Part shown: positions 1 to 7,600 of the stretch, one piece after another | Layout of the letters: each line of letters opens with the position of its first letter | Numbering within the stretch: the first letter of the stretch is position 1 | Assembly (NCBI GenBank): GCA_900770515.1 | Contig: CAAHDP010000294.1 | Span: 1-9,785 of the forward strand | Length of the DNA stretch: 9,785 nucleotides | Source of the DNA: an uncultured Prevotella sp. | Lineage (GTDB): Bacteria > Bacteroidota > Bacteroidia > Bacteroidales > Bacteroidaceae | Direction: 5' to 3' | Made by a program: the position numbers and the translations under genes | The notes under the pieces: model-generated | Seen by the model: only the letters and a program-made list of their open reading frames with translations | Databases searched by the model: none | Told to the model about the DNA's origin: nothing

Positions 1-100
1 TCAACAAAAAATATGACTAAGTTTTAGCTAGTCAACTCGTTTTATAAATAAGTATTAACCGAGTCAACTCGTCTTATAAATAAGATAAAAAGTGGTCAAC
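1..100. repeat. Degenerate ~32-bp tandem repeat at the left edge
   Basis: The pentamer TCAAC recurs at 1, 32, 64 and 96, so the spacing is 31-32 bases. The two central units share a 23-base block (30-52 and 62-84) with a single mismatch, ending in TTATAAATAAG. The outer units are more degenerate. The last TCAAC covers the TGA stop codon of the DUF4350 gene, which reads on the minus strand. There are no unique spacers, so this is a minisatellite-like array rather than CRISPR. It probably continues or starts outside the window. No gene is visible in bases 1-95 and no terminator hairpin could be found there. Confidence 0.75.
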
Positions 101-1007
101 CAAAATCGTTAAACCACAGCCTGCGGGCTGTGAATATCATGAAGAGCACTACGCCCAGCATCATGAGATAGACTGCCCACCGCAAAGGAGGGCGCTTCAG
201 CAACTCGCGGAGCGGCGACTGTTCTGCTTCGAGCTTCACCTTCGATTCCAGATATGCTTCCGTGCGGTAAACCGGCAAATCGGCCATCTGCGACATGATT
301 CGGAAGACATACTGCGAAGAAACATCATCCAACACACCCATATTGGTAAAGAGCAACGGAGTGGCCACAAAGATGACCTCGCCCTTACCGCAAGGCAAGG
401 AAACTGCTGACGGAAACTTGCGATTAGCCTGAAGACTGTAAGCCAGCACCGTGGCTTTGCTGGCTGAATCGAGAGAAATCGAGCCGCTTATCAGCTGGTC
501 TATCAACCGATATTCCCGCTGGGGATAAGCCAACGGACTGCCACACCAGGTAAGGGTATCATACACATCCTGCTGACTCGCCATCCTTCGCATGATATTA
601 TCCAGATAAAACGACTCGCTCGACATATCGACATGAAAACTGCTACCCAGTTCGTCTGAACCTCCCCAATGATAGGCAACCATCACTTTTCCGCCACGCT
701 GGGCTATCTTCCGGAGGTGACCTACATCCACCTTCTTCAGTCTCAGGGAATTATCCAGCACCACCACGGCTATCTTCCGGTTTCTGTTTTCCTCATCAAG
801 CTGCCTGAAGGCTTTGGCGGTAACCTGATAACCTTGAGGCAAGCTTTGGCGCATGATGCTATCGAACACGTAGCAGCCGAAAGGCTGGCGGTCGGCATGA
901 TAGAAGGTAGGATTCCACACAAACTTCTTGGGCAGTTGCATCTGAAGCAGGAACATGAGGATAAAAAGCACCATCATGCTCAGGAAAAACTTATAACTAC
1001 TTTTCAT
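96..1007 (-). CDS. DUF4350 domain membrane protein
   Basis: A predicted 303-residue membrane protein resembling the DUF4350 family, whose biochemical role is not established. Residues 8-25 form an N-terminal hydrophobic anchor. It is followed by a family-like segment (WNPTFYHADRQPFGCYVFD, from residue 31) and an extramembrane domain with strand-like segments (KIAVVVLDNS, GGKVMVAYHWGG). The latter recall the class-I glutamine-amidotransferase-like fold often noted in this family; I see no catalytic triad and do not claim enzyme activity. A second helix lies at about 277-293, leaving a short C-terminal tail. The start is chosen at ATG 1007: a strong GGAGG lies five bases upstream, while GTG 1013 and ATG 1010 are too close to it. 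The gene overlaps the DUF4129 gene by 11 bases, so the two are probably translationally coupled. It is the last visible gene of the operon that begins at 3622. Confidence 0.8.
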   Translation of the reverse strand: MKSSYKFFLSMMVLFILMFLLQMQLPKKFVWNPTFYHADRQPFGCYVFDSIMRQSLPQGYQVTAKAFRQLDEENRNRKIAVVVLDNSLRLKKVDVGHLRKIAQRGGKVMVAYHWGGSDELGSSFHVDMSSESFYLDNIMRRMASQQDVYDTLTWCGSPLAYPQREYRLIDQLISGSISLDSASKATVLAYSLQANRKFPSAVSLPCGKGEVIFVATPLLFTNMGVLDDVSSQYVFRIMSQMADLPVYRTEAYLESKVKLEAEQSPLRELLKRPPLRWAVYLMMLGVVLFMIFTARRLWFNDFG

Positions 1008-1647
1008 CATCACCTCCTTTCGCTGATTTTAAGTTACTTACAGAGTTATCCACACTCATCTTACAGGTGTGGATATCTTTCAGCATTTGCTCCGTTGCCT
1101 CGAATCCGCCATAACGCACACGGATAAAGAGGTTCGTAATCTGCCGGAAATCCCGATTTTTCCACTCGTGGGTATATTGGGTAGGTGTCTTGAAAGGTTG
1201 CCAGTCGATAAGCTGATGATCGCTCAGCATCTTCAGGGTTTGCAGATAAGTGAGTCGCATCGCTTCCCGATAATCCTTCCGCTCCATCGCCCTGGCTATC
1301 TCCCTTTCAAAATCAACGCCATAGATGGTATCCCCGGTTACCTCATACACCAAAGGCACCTGCCTGCCGGAACGCATGAACAGTTCGGGATGCTTGTAGA
1401 AGAGAAACAACAGGATGCCTATAACAAGAAAGACACCCACCAATATCCACATTAGCGAAGAATACTCCTGATAGAAAGCGGTGCCGAAAACGGATTCCCA
1501 GAACTGATCAAACTGCTCGCCCAACCAATCCATCAGACTCTTCTGGGCAGGCACCAATTCCCTACTGTAAGCATAATCGTCATCCTGCTGCCAGACACGG
1601 AGCCTGGCAGTATCGAGAACCAATGTATCGGAAGGAGTAAAGGGCAT
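997..1647 (-). CDS. DUF4129 domain membrane protein
   Basis: A 216-residue protein with one clear transmembrane helix (about 65-84), preceded by an acidic, aromatic N-terminal segment. The cytoplasmic-type C-terminal region fits DUF4129: FEREIARAMERKDYREAMRLTYLQ (113-136) followed by IDWQPFKTPTQYTHE (147-161) and a helix ending in RYGG. In this family the helix-rich C-terminal domain is usually found beside MoxR, DUF58 and transglutaminase genes; its molecular role is unproven. No cleavable signal peptide is seen at the chosen ATG (1645-1647), so the N-terminus may be extracytoplasmic without one, or the protein may insert by its single helix. The 3' end encodes KGGDDEK and doubles as the Shine-Dalgarno sequence of the next gene, which it overlaps. 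A 46-base gap made of 14-bp repeats separates it from the upstream gene. Confidence 0.8.
   Translation of the reverse strand: MPFTPSDTLVLDTARLRVWQQDDDYAYSRELVPAQKSLMDWLGEQFDQFWESVFGTAFYQEYSSLMWILVGVFLVIGILLFLFYKHPELFMRSGRQVPLVYEVTGDTIYGVDFEREIARAMERKDYREAMRLTYLQTLKMLSDHQLIDWQPFKTPTQYTHEWKNRDFRQITNLFIRVRYGGFEATEQMLKDIHTCKMSVDNSVSNLKSAKGGDDEK
1012..1020 (-). promoter_or_regulatory. Strong Shine-Dalgarno sequence inside the upstream gene
   Basis: The minus strand reads AAAGGAGGT at 1020-1012, five bases from GGAGG to ATG 1007. It lies in the last codons of the DUF4129 gene. Strong anti-16S matches are uncommon at gene starts in this phylum. This one decides the start of the DUF4350 gene and suggests coupled translation of the two membrane proteins. 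Confidence 0.65.
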
Positions 1648-1649
1648 AC

Positions 1650-1709
1650 TTTGATAGTTTATAGTTTACAATTGATAGTTTACAGTTGATAATTTACAGT
1701 TGATAGTCG
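1650..1709. repeat. 14-bp tandem repeats (TTGATAGTTTACA type)
   Basis: Two clear 14-base units, ATTGATAGTTTACA at 1671-1684 and GTTGATAATTTACA at 1685-1698, are flanked by partial units at 1650-1670 and 1699-1709. The array fills the gap between two operon genes. It runs over the stop codon (1694-1696) and last codons of the upstream membrane-protein gene, so the final residues of that protein are encoded by repeat sequence. No promoter or terminator is evident within it. Confidence 0.8.
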
Positions 1710-2632
1710 TCGGCATCCTGATTTTTATCGGCCATCTCCTCGAAATGGTCAACGCCCTCGGCTACCGACATCTGATCGAGCTTCTCGGCAGCATGGCTAT
1801 AGAGATAGCTGATGCTGACATAGAATATGGCCAACAACAGGAAGCGGGCAAGCATCATCAGGACACCCAGCAGATACTGTAACAGCATGAAAGGCACACC
1901 ATTGAAAGCAGAATCGGCATTTCCCTGATTTACAACAAAAAAGGATTTCAACAGATAGCAGATTTCCCATGGCAAAGTGCAGACAAACGAGATGATAGCC
2001 GTAAGAATCATCAACACAATGCCCAGGGCTAAGATGCCACCCAAAGTATGCCAACCCAGACGAAAGCTTCGGGCAAAAGCCTGCCAAAGGGGAATATCCT
2101 CGAAAACGTAAACCGGCGCAAAGAGTACAAACGGAATCATCAATGCCATGCAGACAAGATAAACGACTGAGGCAATAACAGGCATCTGCAAAGCGAACAG
2201 ACAGCCTGCAAGTATCATCACAACCAGGAGGACGAGGCTGAGTGCCAATCCCGACTTTACCAATCGCCAGGCATTGCGCCCAAGAAGAGGCTTGAAATCG
2301 GCAAAGACGATGTTCTGCAAGCCATCGGGACGGGCATTATAAACCTGGAGTAAGGAAAAGGAAACCGCACCCATCCACAGGTAAACGGCAATGCTCACCA
2401 GGAAAAAGCCGCCATACGAAGGAATCAAATTCATCAGCTCTTCAGGATCTGTAGCCAAAGTCATGACATTCTTCATCATAGCTTCCATGAAGAATTCAGC
2501 TACAAAACTCAATGGCAAAACAACATAAGCAAAATAACGAAGCATCAGCTTCCAGTTTTGCTTGATAAACTCGAAGGTAACATTGAACTTATCTCCGAAG
2601 GTTCTCTCTTGATAAAAAACGATTTTATTCAT
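1694..2632 (-). CDS. Multispanning membrane protein of the SpoIIM/DUF4129 operon
   Basis: A 312-residue integral membrane protein with about six hydrophobic helices (roughly 31-50, 75-96, 125-147, 150-175, 196-218 and 247-275) and an acidic hydrophilic C-terminal tail (from about 281). The N-terminus is a short cytoplasmic-type segment with no signal peptide. The segment FEDIPLWQAFARSFRLGWH (177-195), leading into the fifth helix, recalls the repeats of glycerophosphodiester phosphodiesterase membrane domains and related DUFs, but there is no phosphodiesterase domain. I cannot assign a function. It starts 18 bases after the SpoIIM-like gene, so co-transcription is very likely. Its last five codons lie in the 14-bp tandem repeat. 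The fixed position between SpoIIM and DUF4129 suggests it is part of the same membrane assembly. Confidence 0.75.
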   Translation of the reverse strand: MNKIVFYQERTFGDKFNVTFEFIKQNWKLMLRYFAYVVLPLSFVAEFFMEAMMKNVMTLATDPEELMNLIPSYGGFFLVSIAVYLWMGAVSFSLLQVYNARPDGLQNIVFADFKPLLGRNAWRLVKSGLALSLVLLVVMILAGCLFALQMPVIASVVYLVCMALMIPFVLFAPVYVFEDIPLWQAFARSFRLGWHTLGGILALGIVLMILTAIISFVCTLPWEICYLLKSFFVVNQGNADSAFNGVPFMLLQYLLGVLMMLARFLLLAIFYVSISYLYSHAAEKLDQMSVAEGVDHFEEMADKNQDADDYQL

Positions 2633-2650
2633 ATCATAAAATTTTTATTG

Positions 2651-3622
2651 TTAGTCTTTAGAATCCTTTTTTCTCTGGCGATGCCTTATCTGGGGCAATA
2701 TCACGAAATAGCCGATGACAAAGGCAAGGGAAAGGAGGATGAAGGCAAGGCGTATGGCATCGGGAACTTCGGTGTGCCTCGTTACAAAGCCTTCGATAAA
2801 ACCTGCCAAGATAAACACGGGCACCGTGCCTGCCACTATCTTCAAGCCCCGCTTGGCTCCACGACGGAAGGAAACCAGGCGGGAATAGGTGCCGGGGAAA
2901 AGCCAGCCGTTGCCAATAGCCAGACCGCCTGCTGCTGCAATGATGATGGCTGATATTTCGAGCGTGCCATGCAGGAAGACTGCAAGGAAGGATTCATAAA
3001 GGAGTCCGCGCTGCGCAAAGAAAGTTTCGAAACAACCGAGCATCACGCTATTCTGAAAGAGATAGGCACCCGTGGCTATGCTTGTAAGGATGCCCGAAAC
3101 GAACACCATGAACGAAACCCTGATATTATTGAAGGTGATGCCCAGAAACATGTTTAGCTCTCCGTCACTATCATATACCGCCATCGGCTTACCCTTGGCT
3201 ATGTTATCAAGCGTCATATCCACATAATAATCGCCCAGGATGATGCGGCAGAAGTCATGATCGAAGCATTGGGACATCACACCAATGAGCATACTGATGA
3301 GAAAGATAAGGAAGGAGGCAAGCAACAGCTTGCGGGCATCGTACATGACAAGTGGAACTTCTTGGGTCCAGAACGTGAGGATGCGAGTCCATTTCTCCCG
3401 CTTGTTGCGATAAATGGAGTTATGAAGCACGGATGAAAGTTTGTTCAGATAGATGGTGATGCGGGAATCGGGATAATGCGTCTGCGCAAAAGCCAGGTCG
3501 GACGTAAGGTCGGTATAGACCTCAGCCAGACGATCAGGCGATTGCGAGTCGGCATCAGAAATGATGATTTCCGCACGCTGCCACTTATCGATATTGTTAC
3601 GTATAAAGGTAAATTCTTTCAC
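2651..3622 (-). CDS. Stage II sporulation protein M (SpoIIM)-like membrane protein
   Basis: A 323-residue member of the SpoIIM/COG1300 family. The first 95 residues are soluble and helical (SQSPDRLAEVYTDLTSDLAFAQ at 26-47). Membrane helices follow at about 98-116, 166-188, 211-236, 263-280 and 288-309. The family signature HGTLEISAIIIAAAGGLAIG lies at 218-237, and GFIEGFVT at 274-281. The C-terminus is basic. In endospore formers SpoIIM belongs to the DMP engulfment complex with SpoIID and SpoIIP. Here there is no SpoIID or SpoIIP, and the group does not sporulate, so the name reflects homology only. The start codon is GTG at 3622: an in-frame stop lies just upstream, and the MKEFTFIRNNI start fits the family. 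It is the first gene of the operon, with a promoter directly upstream. Confidence 0.88.
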   Translation of the reverse strand: MKEFTFIRNNIDKWQRAEIIISDADSQSPDRLAEVYTDLTSDLAFAQTHYPDSRITIYLNKLSSVLHNSIYRNKREKWTRILTFWTQEVPLVMYDARKLLLASFLIFLISMLIGVMSQCFDHDFCRIILGDYYVDMTLDNIAKGKPMAVYDSDGELNMFLGITFNNIRVSFMVFVSGILTSIATGAYLFQNSVMLGCFETFFAQRGLLYESFLAVFLHGTLEISAIIIAAAGGLAIGNGWLFPGTYSRLVSFRRGAKRGLKIVAGTVPVFILAGFIEGFVTRHTEVPDAIRLAFILLSLAFVIGYFVILPQIRHRQRKKDSKD

Positions 3623-3643
3623 GATTGCTTATTATTTTTGTTG

Positions 3644-3675
3644 CAAAAGTAAGTAAATATTCTTATATATGCAAA
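3644..3675 (-). promoter_or_regulatory. Promoter of the SpoIIM-DUF4350 operon
   Basis: On the minus strand a -33 box TTTG (3675-3672) is followed after 20 bases by a -7 box TACTTTTG (3651-3644). This is an exact fit to the Bacteroidetes primary sigma consensus TTTG / TAnnTTTG. The predicted start of transcription lies about 10-15 bases before the GTG at 3622, so the leader is very short. Confidence 0.7.
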
Positions 3676-3693
3676 TTTTCGGGGAAAAGATTC

Positions 3694-3722
3694 TTGTATT
3701 TGTAGTTTTTTCCGTAAGTTTG
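3694..3722 (+). promoter_or_regulatory. Promoter of the RDD gene
   Basis: A -7 box TAAGTTTG (3715-3722) matches TAnnTTTG. A TTG at 3694-3696 lies 18 bases upstream, slightly shorter than the best spacing. It is divergent from the operon promoter at 3644-3675, so the two transcription units share a 139-base control region. The leader before ATG 3762 is about 30 bases. Confidence 0.55.
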
Positions 3723-3761
3723 CAGACAGAATAACATCAATCATCTATAAAACGTGGAATT

Positions 3762-4508
3762 ATGACAAGTTCTAACATCACAACCAACCAATTCGTAAGA
3801 ATAGACCAGACACCTGCGAGCATTGCCGAAAGAGTGATAGCACGCATCATCGACATGGTTATAGCTGGCATCATCGGCTTCACTGCCATGTATTTCTACT
3901 TTGAACTCGACTATGAAACAAGAAACCAACTCAATTATTTGTTTTTCTTTCTGATTATATTGCCACTCTGGCTGTACGACTTCCTCTGGGAAACCTTCAA
4001 CGAAGGTCAGTCGCCAGGGAAATATATCATGAAGATAAGGGTGGTGAACAAAGATGGTTCCCGCCCCACCATAGGTTCTTTCTTCATGAGATGGCTGCTC
4101 AGTACAATAGATGTGGGATTAAGCGGCATCGGACTCCTGTTTATCCTGCTCACCAAGAATGCGCAGCGCCTGGGCGACCTGGCTGCAGGAACAATGGTTA
4201 TCAAGCAGGTGAACCTAGATAAAATCCATGTATCACTAGATGAATTCTACTATGCCAAGAAAGACTATCGCCCGGTATATGAAGAGGCGAAGAATCTATC
4301 GCAGGCACAAATTGAGGTGATTGAGAAAGCGGTTTATGGCGGCAATGGGGAACACGAAAACCAGATAGCCACCCTTGCCGACAAGGTTGCGAAATTCCTG
4401 GGGATAGAAGACAAGCTGAAGGCTTCTATACAAAAAGGAAATAGCAAGGAAAAATTCCTTGCTACTATCCTTCATGATTACAATTACTATCTGCTGGAGC
4501 TGGTATAA
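3762..4508 (+). CDS. RDD family membrane protein
   Basis: A 248-residue membrane protein of the RDD family, named after conserved Arg and Asp residues; Arg28 and Asp31 are seen in the first helix (ERVIARIIDMVIAG). Helices are at about 26-47, 56-75 and 112-130. The typical loop GQSPGKYIMKIRV (82-94) and the end motif RLGDLAAGT (136-144) are intact. A hydrophilic, largely helical C-terminal extension of about 95 residues follows (150-248); it is longer than in minimal RDD proteins and has no recognised domain. RDD proteins have been linked to ion transport in some bacteria, but no substrate can be inferred here. The gene diverges from the SpoIIM operon. Genes of this family often sit beside SpoIIM, DUF4129, MoxR and DUF58 genes, so it may act with them. 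Confidence 0.85.
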   Translation: MTSSNITTNQFVRIDQTPASIAERVIARIIDMVIAGIIGFTAMYFYFELDYETRNQLNYLFFFLIILPLWLYDFLWETFNEGQSPGKYIMKIRVVNKDGSRPTIGSFFMRWLLSTIDVGLSGIGLLFILLTKNAQRLGDLAAGTMVIKQVNLDKIHVSLDEFYYAKKDYRPVYEEAKNLSQAQIEVIEKAVYGGNGEHENQIATLADKVAKFLGIEDKLKASIQKGNSKEKFLATILHDYNYYLLELV

Positions 4509-4527
4509 GTACATTACTGAAGTTATA

Positions 4528-4618
4528 TACGTACCTTGATGGAGCAGGCTTGATTATAACTTGTTTACGTACTTTGATGGAACTGTCTTGATTACTCTTT
4601 CGGAATCAAGACTGCTCC
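4528..4618. repeat. Direct repeats with alternative hairpins between converging genes
   Basis: Two 29-base copies at 4528-4556 and 4566-4594 match at 25 of 29 positions and each begin with TACGTA. The second ends in the stop codon of the large minus-strand gene. A 15-base segment inside that gene's last codons (4604-4618) is an inverted match to the core of both copies: 14/15 with 4541-4555 and 13/15 with 4579-4593. Transcripts from either side could therefore form one of two mutually exclusive hairpins. This may be the terminator region of both converging genes, but no clean T-tract follows on the minus strand. Only a pyrimidine-rich run, starting TTCCTGCTTCTTTCC, follows on the plus strand. 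Confidence 0.65.
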
Positions 4619-7600
4619 TTCCTGCTTCTTTCCATCCATCAGTATCCTCATCGGATGCGCAAAGCGCACATGGCGCACATACGGCGTCTCTTCTACTGCC
4701 GGCATCGCATCCAATATCTCCTTGTTCACGAAACCGCCTCCTTCGGTGTTGGTATCTACCGTGAAGTAACCCACACCGAAAGAGGTGAGGTTCTGGAAGA
4801 AATGGGTGCCTTGGCTCGGGTCGATGTTGTAGTTCTTCAAAGCTACTTCCACGATGACCCGAGCGGCGCTGATATGCGGCCACTTGACCGGCACACCCAG
4901 ATAATGGTCGCTAGAACCCCAACGGCCCGGACCTATCAGCACATAATTCTTCCCTTCGGCAAGGAACTTACGATTGATTCGTTCGATATCATCAGCCACA
5001 TAGAAATTATTCATCGCCGAGAAGTGATCATCATACTTCACATAGACCACATCTACCACATCTTCGCAGATTCCATGCCCGAGCGAATTGTGGGAACGGA
5101 GCAGACAGTCGGCATCCGGTATCGCCTTCACATCCTCATCGAGCATTTCCTTGGCATCCACTATCGGACGAATCTGGAGCAGATAGAATTCGCACGTTCT
5201 ATCATTGCTGATATTGCAGGCAAACTCTATTTCCACAGGACGGCGCATCGCCTCGGAGCCAAACTTCATCGACATCTGCATCAACTCTGGCAAAGGTACT
5301 ACTCCATGCTGGAGCACACTGGCAAAGGTAATCAGTTTTCTGCCCGTTTCATACACACCATCATTGATAACCTGGTCGTATGGGTCGAAAGTAGAAGCGA
5401 TATAGGTGAGGCTCAGGTCTTCCACGGCATCCTTCACACGAAGTTTGAGGATGTTGAAGCCATCATCTACCTTGAAATCCTCGCCCACATGCTTCATGTC
5501 GAGGGCATAAAACTGGGTCTGCGTATCACGCAAAGCCATCTCCGTTTCTGATGTCTGGAGCACCTGATGCGGATGATAAGGACAGACACGCAGGGTTTGA
5601 CCGCCATCCACGATATACTTACCCAATCCGAGGGCGAGACTAGCTATGCCTTCCTCTGCCTCTTCATCTCCTATAGGATAATAGTTGAGCGAACGGAGCA
5701 CACCACTCATTGTTGGGTAGAAACGGGTGCCATAATCCTTACCCACCACCTGCTGCAGGATAACCGCCATCTTCTCCTGGTCGATGACGTTGCTGGTGGC
5801 TGTCATATACGCCTTGGAATCACGATAGAACACGGAGGCATACACGCCCTTGATGGCACAAGCCAACATCTGGAGCATCTGATACTTATCCTCAAGATAA
5901 GGAATCATATAGGTGGAATAGATGCCGGCGAAAGGCTGATAGTGCGCATCCTCAAGAAGCGAACTGGAACGGATGGCGATAGGACTCTTCGTTGCCTCAA
6001 AGAAGGTGAAGAAGTCGGCTATCAGGGAATCCGGCAACTGCGCATGCAGGAAGTGCTTCAATATCTCATCATCGCTGGCATCGCTCAACGCTATCGGATA
6101 GAGATTGTTGCTCATCATAAATTCATCGAAGATATCGGTACAGAGCACCACGGTCTTCGGAATCTGCACGGTGGCATTCTCATACTGATTGAACTCCGGA
6201 TGGCGCTTGATGATATTGTCGAGGAAGGCAAGACCTCTACCCTTTCCGCCCAGTGATCCCTCGCCAATGCGGGCAAAGTGAGCATACTTATCGAACTTCA
6301 TTCTATCGAACACAGCTACCACACCCAGGTTCTTCATGTGGCGGTACTGCACGATGGCATCAAAGATAATCTGCCTGTGGGCATCCACATCCTGAAGCTT
6401 CTCCCAAGTAACATGCTTCAGGAAAGCCGACACTGGGAAGATGGCACGTGCACAAAGCCAGCGGCTCATGTGGTTGCGGCTGATATGATAGAGCATCGAA
6501 TCGTTAGGGATGTTGAAGATATTATCCTGCAACTCCTTCAGGCTTCTGATGCGCATGATCTCCTCGTGGGTCTTAGGATCACGGAAGATGAAATCACCAA
6601 AGCCCATGTGCTCCTCCATCAATCTTCGGAGATCTACACTCATCTTCTTGGAATTCTTATCCACGAAGCGGAAACCCTCAGCTTCAGCCTTGGCACGGTT
6701 ATCACTCTCAGAACTTTCGAGGATGAGGGGCACGAAAGAGTCATGCTTACGGATGTAACGGAAGAGCTGCAAACCTGCATCAGGACATTTCTCGCGACCG
6801 AAGGTATCGGTGCCATACTCAGGCTTGACATCTTCATCAACCTCATTTCCAAAAGCCCTGGCGGCACTCTTCAAAGGGAACCGGGCATCGCTGATGACTC
6901 CAAGGGTATTATTGGAATACTTATCATACAGTTTCTTCGCCTCCTCATAGGTACGAGCCAATACCACCTTAGGACGGCCACGCATACGCATGGTTGCGGC
7001 ATGGCGGTTCAGGGCTTCCTTGGAGAAGTTCTTGCTCTGCTCCAGAATGTAATTATAGAGGTTTGGCAAGATGGAACTGTAGAAGCGAATAGAGTCCTCG
7101 ACCAGAAGAATCATCTGCACACCCGCCTCCTGAATATCATGCTCCAGATTCATCTTATCCTCAATCAACTTGATGATGGAAAGAATCAAGTTGGTATTTC
7201 CCAACCAACAGAATACATAATCGAAGATGCTCAAATCCTCGTTCTGCATTCGCTTGGTGATACCATGTGAGAAAGGGGTAAGAACCACACAGTGGATGTT
7301 AGGGAACTTGCCCTTGATATCACGGGCCACATCAAAGGCATCATTATCTGCATTACCAGGCATACAGATGACCAGGTCTATCACCGTAGAACGCAACACC
7401 TGAGCAGCCTCTTCCGTGGTAGAAACCTGTGTAAAGGTAGGCGGATAACGAAGACCAAGCTCCATATACTCATTATATATCTTCTCCTCGATGCGTCCAT
7501 CATCTTCAAGCATGAACGCATCGTAAGGGTTAGCTACAATCAACACATTGTAGATGCGGCGCATCATCAGATTGACAAACGATACGTCTTTCAAGTAGAA

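Noticed and set aside
1..100. CRISPR array at the left edge
   Set aside because: The 31-32 base period has no unique spacers; conserved and variable parts do not alternate as repeat and spacer, and no cas genes are seen.
669..1455. Plus-strand frames 669-1127 and 1069-1455
   Set aside because: Shadows of the DUF4350 and DUF4129 genes with low-complexity His-rich or otherwise unrecognisable translations.
2558..3157. Plus-strand frames 2558-2953 and 2969-3157
   Set aside because: Antisense to the SpoIIM-like gene and its neighbour; no promoter or recognisable protein features.
2651..3622. Evidence for endospore formation from the SpoIIM-like gene
   Set aside because: SpoIIM homologues are widespread in non-sporulating bacteria, and no other sporulation gene is present.
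4655..7270. Long plus-strand open frames opposite the ATP-grasp gene (4655-5551, 5567-6256, 6278-7270)
   Set aside because: They mirror the codons of the minus-strand gene, lack recognisable domains, and the minus frame has clear conserved motifs along its whole length.
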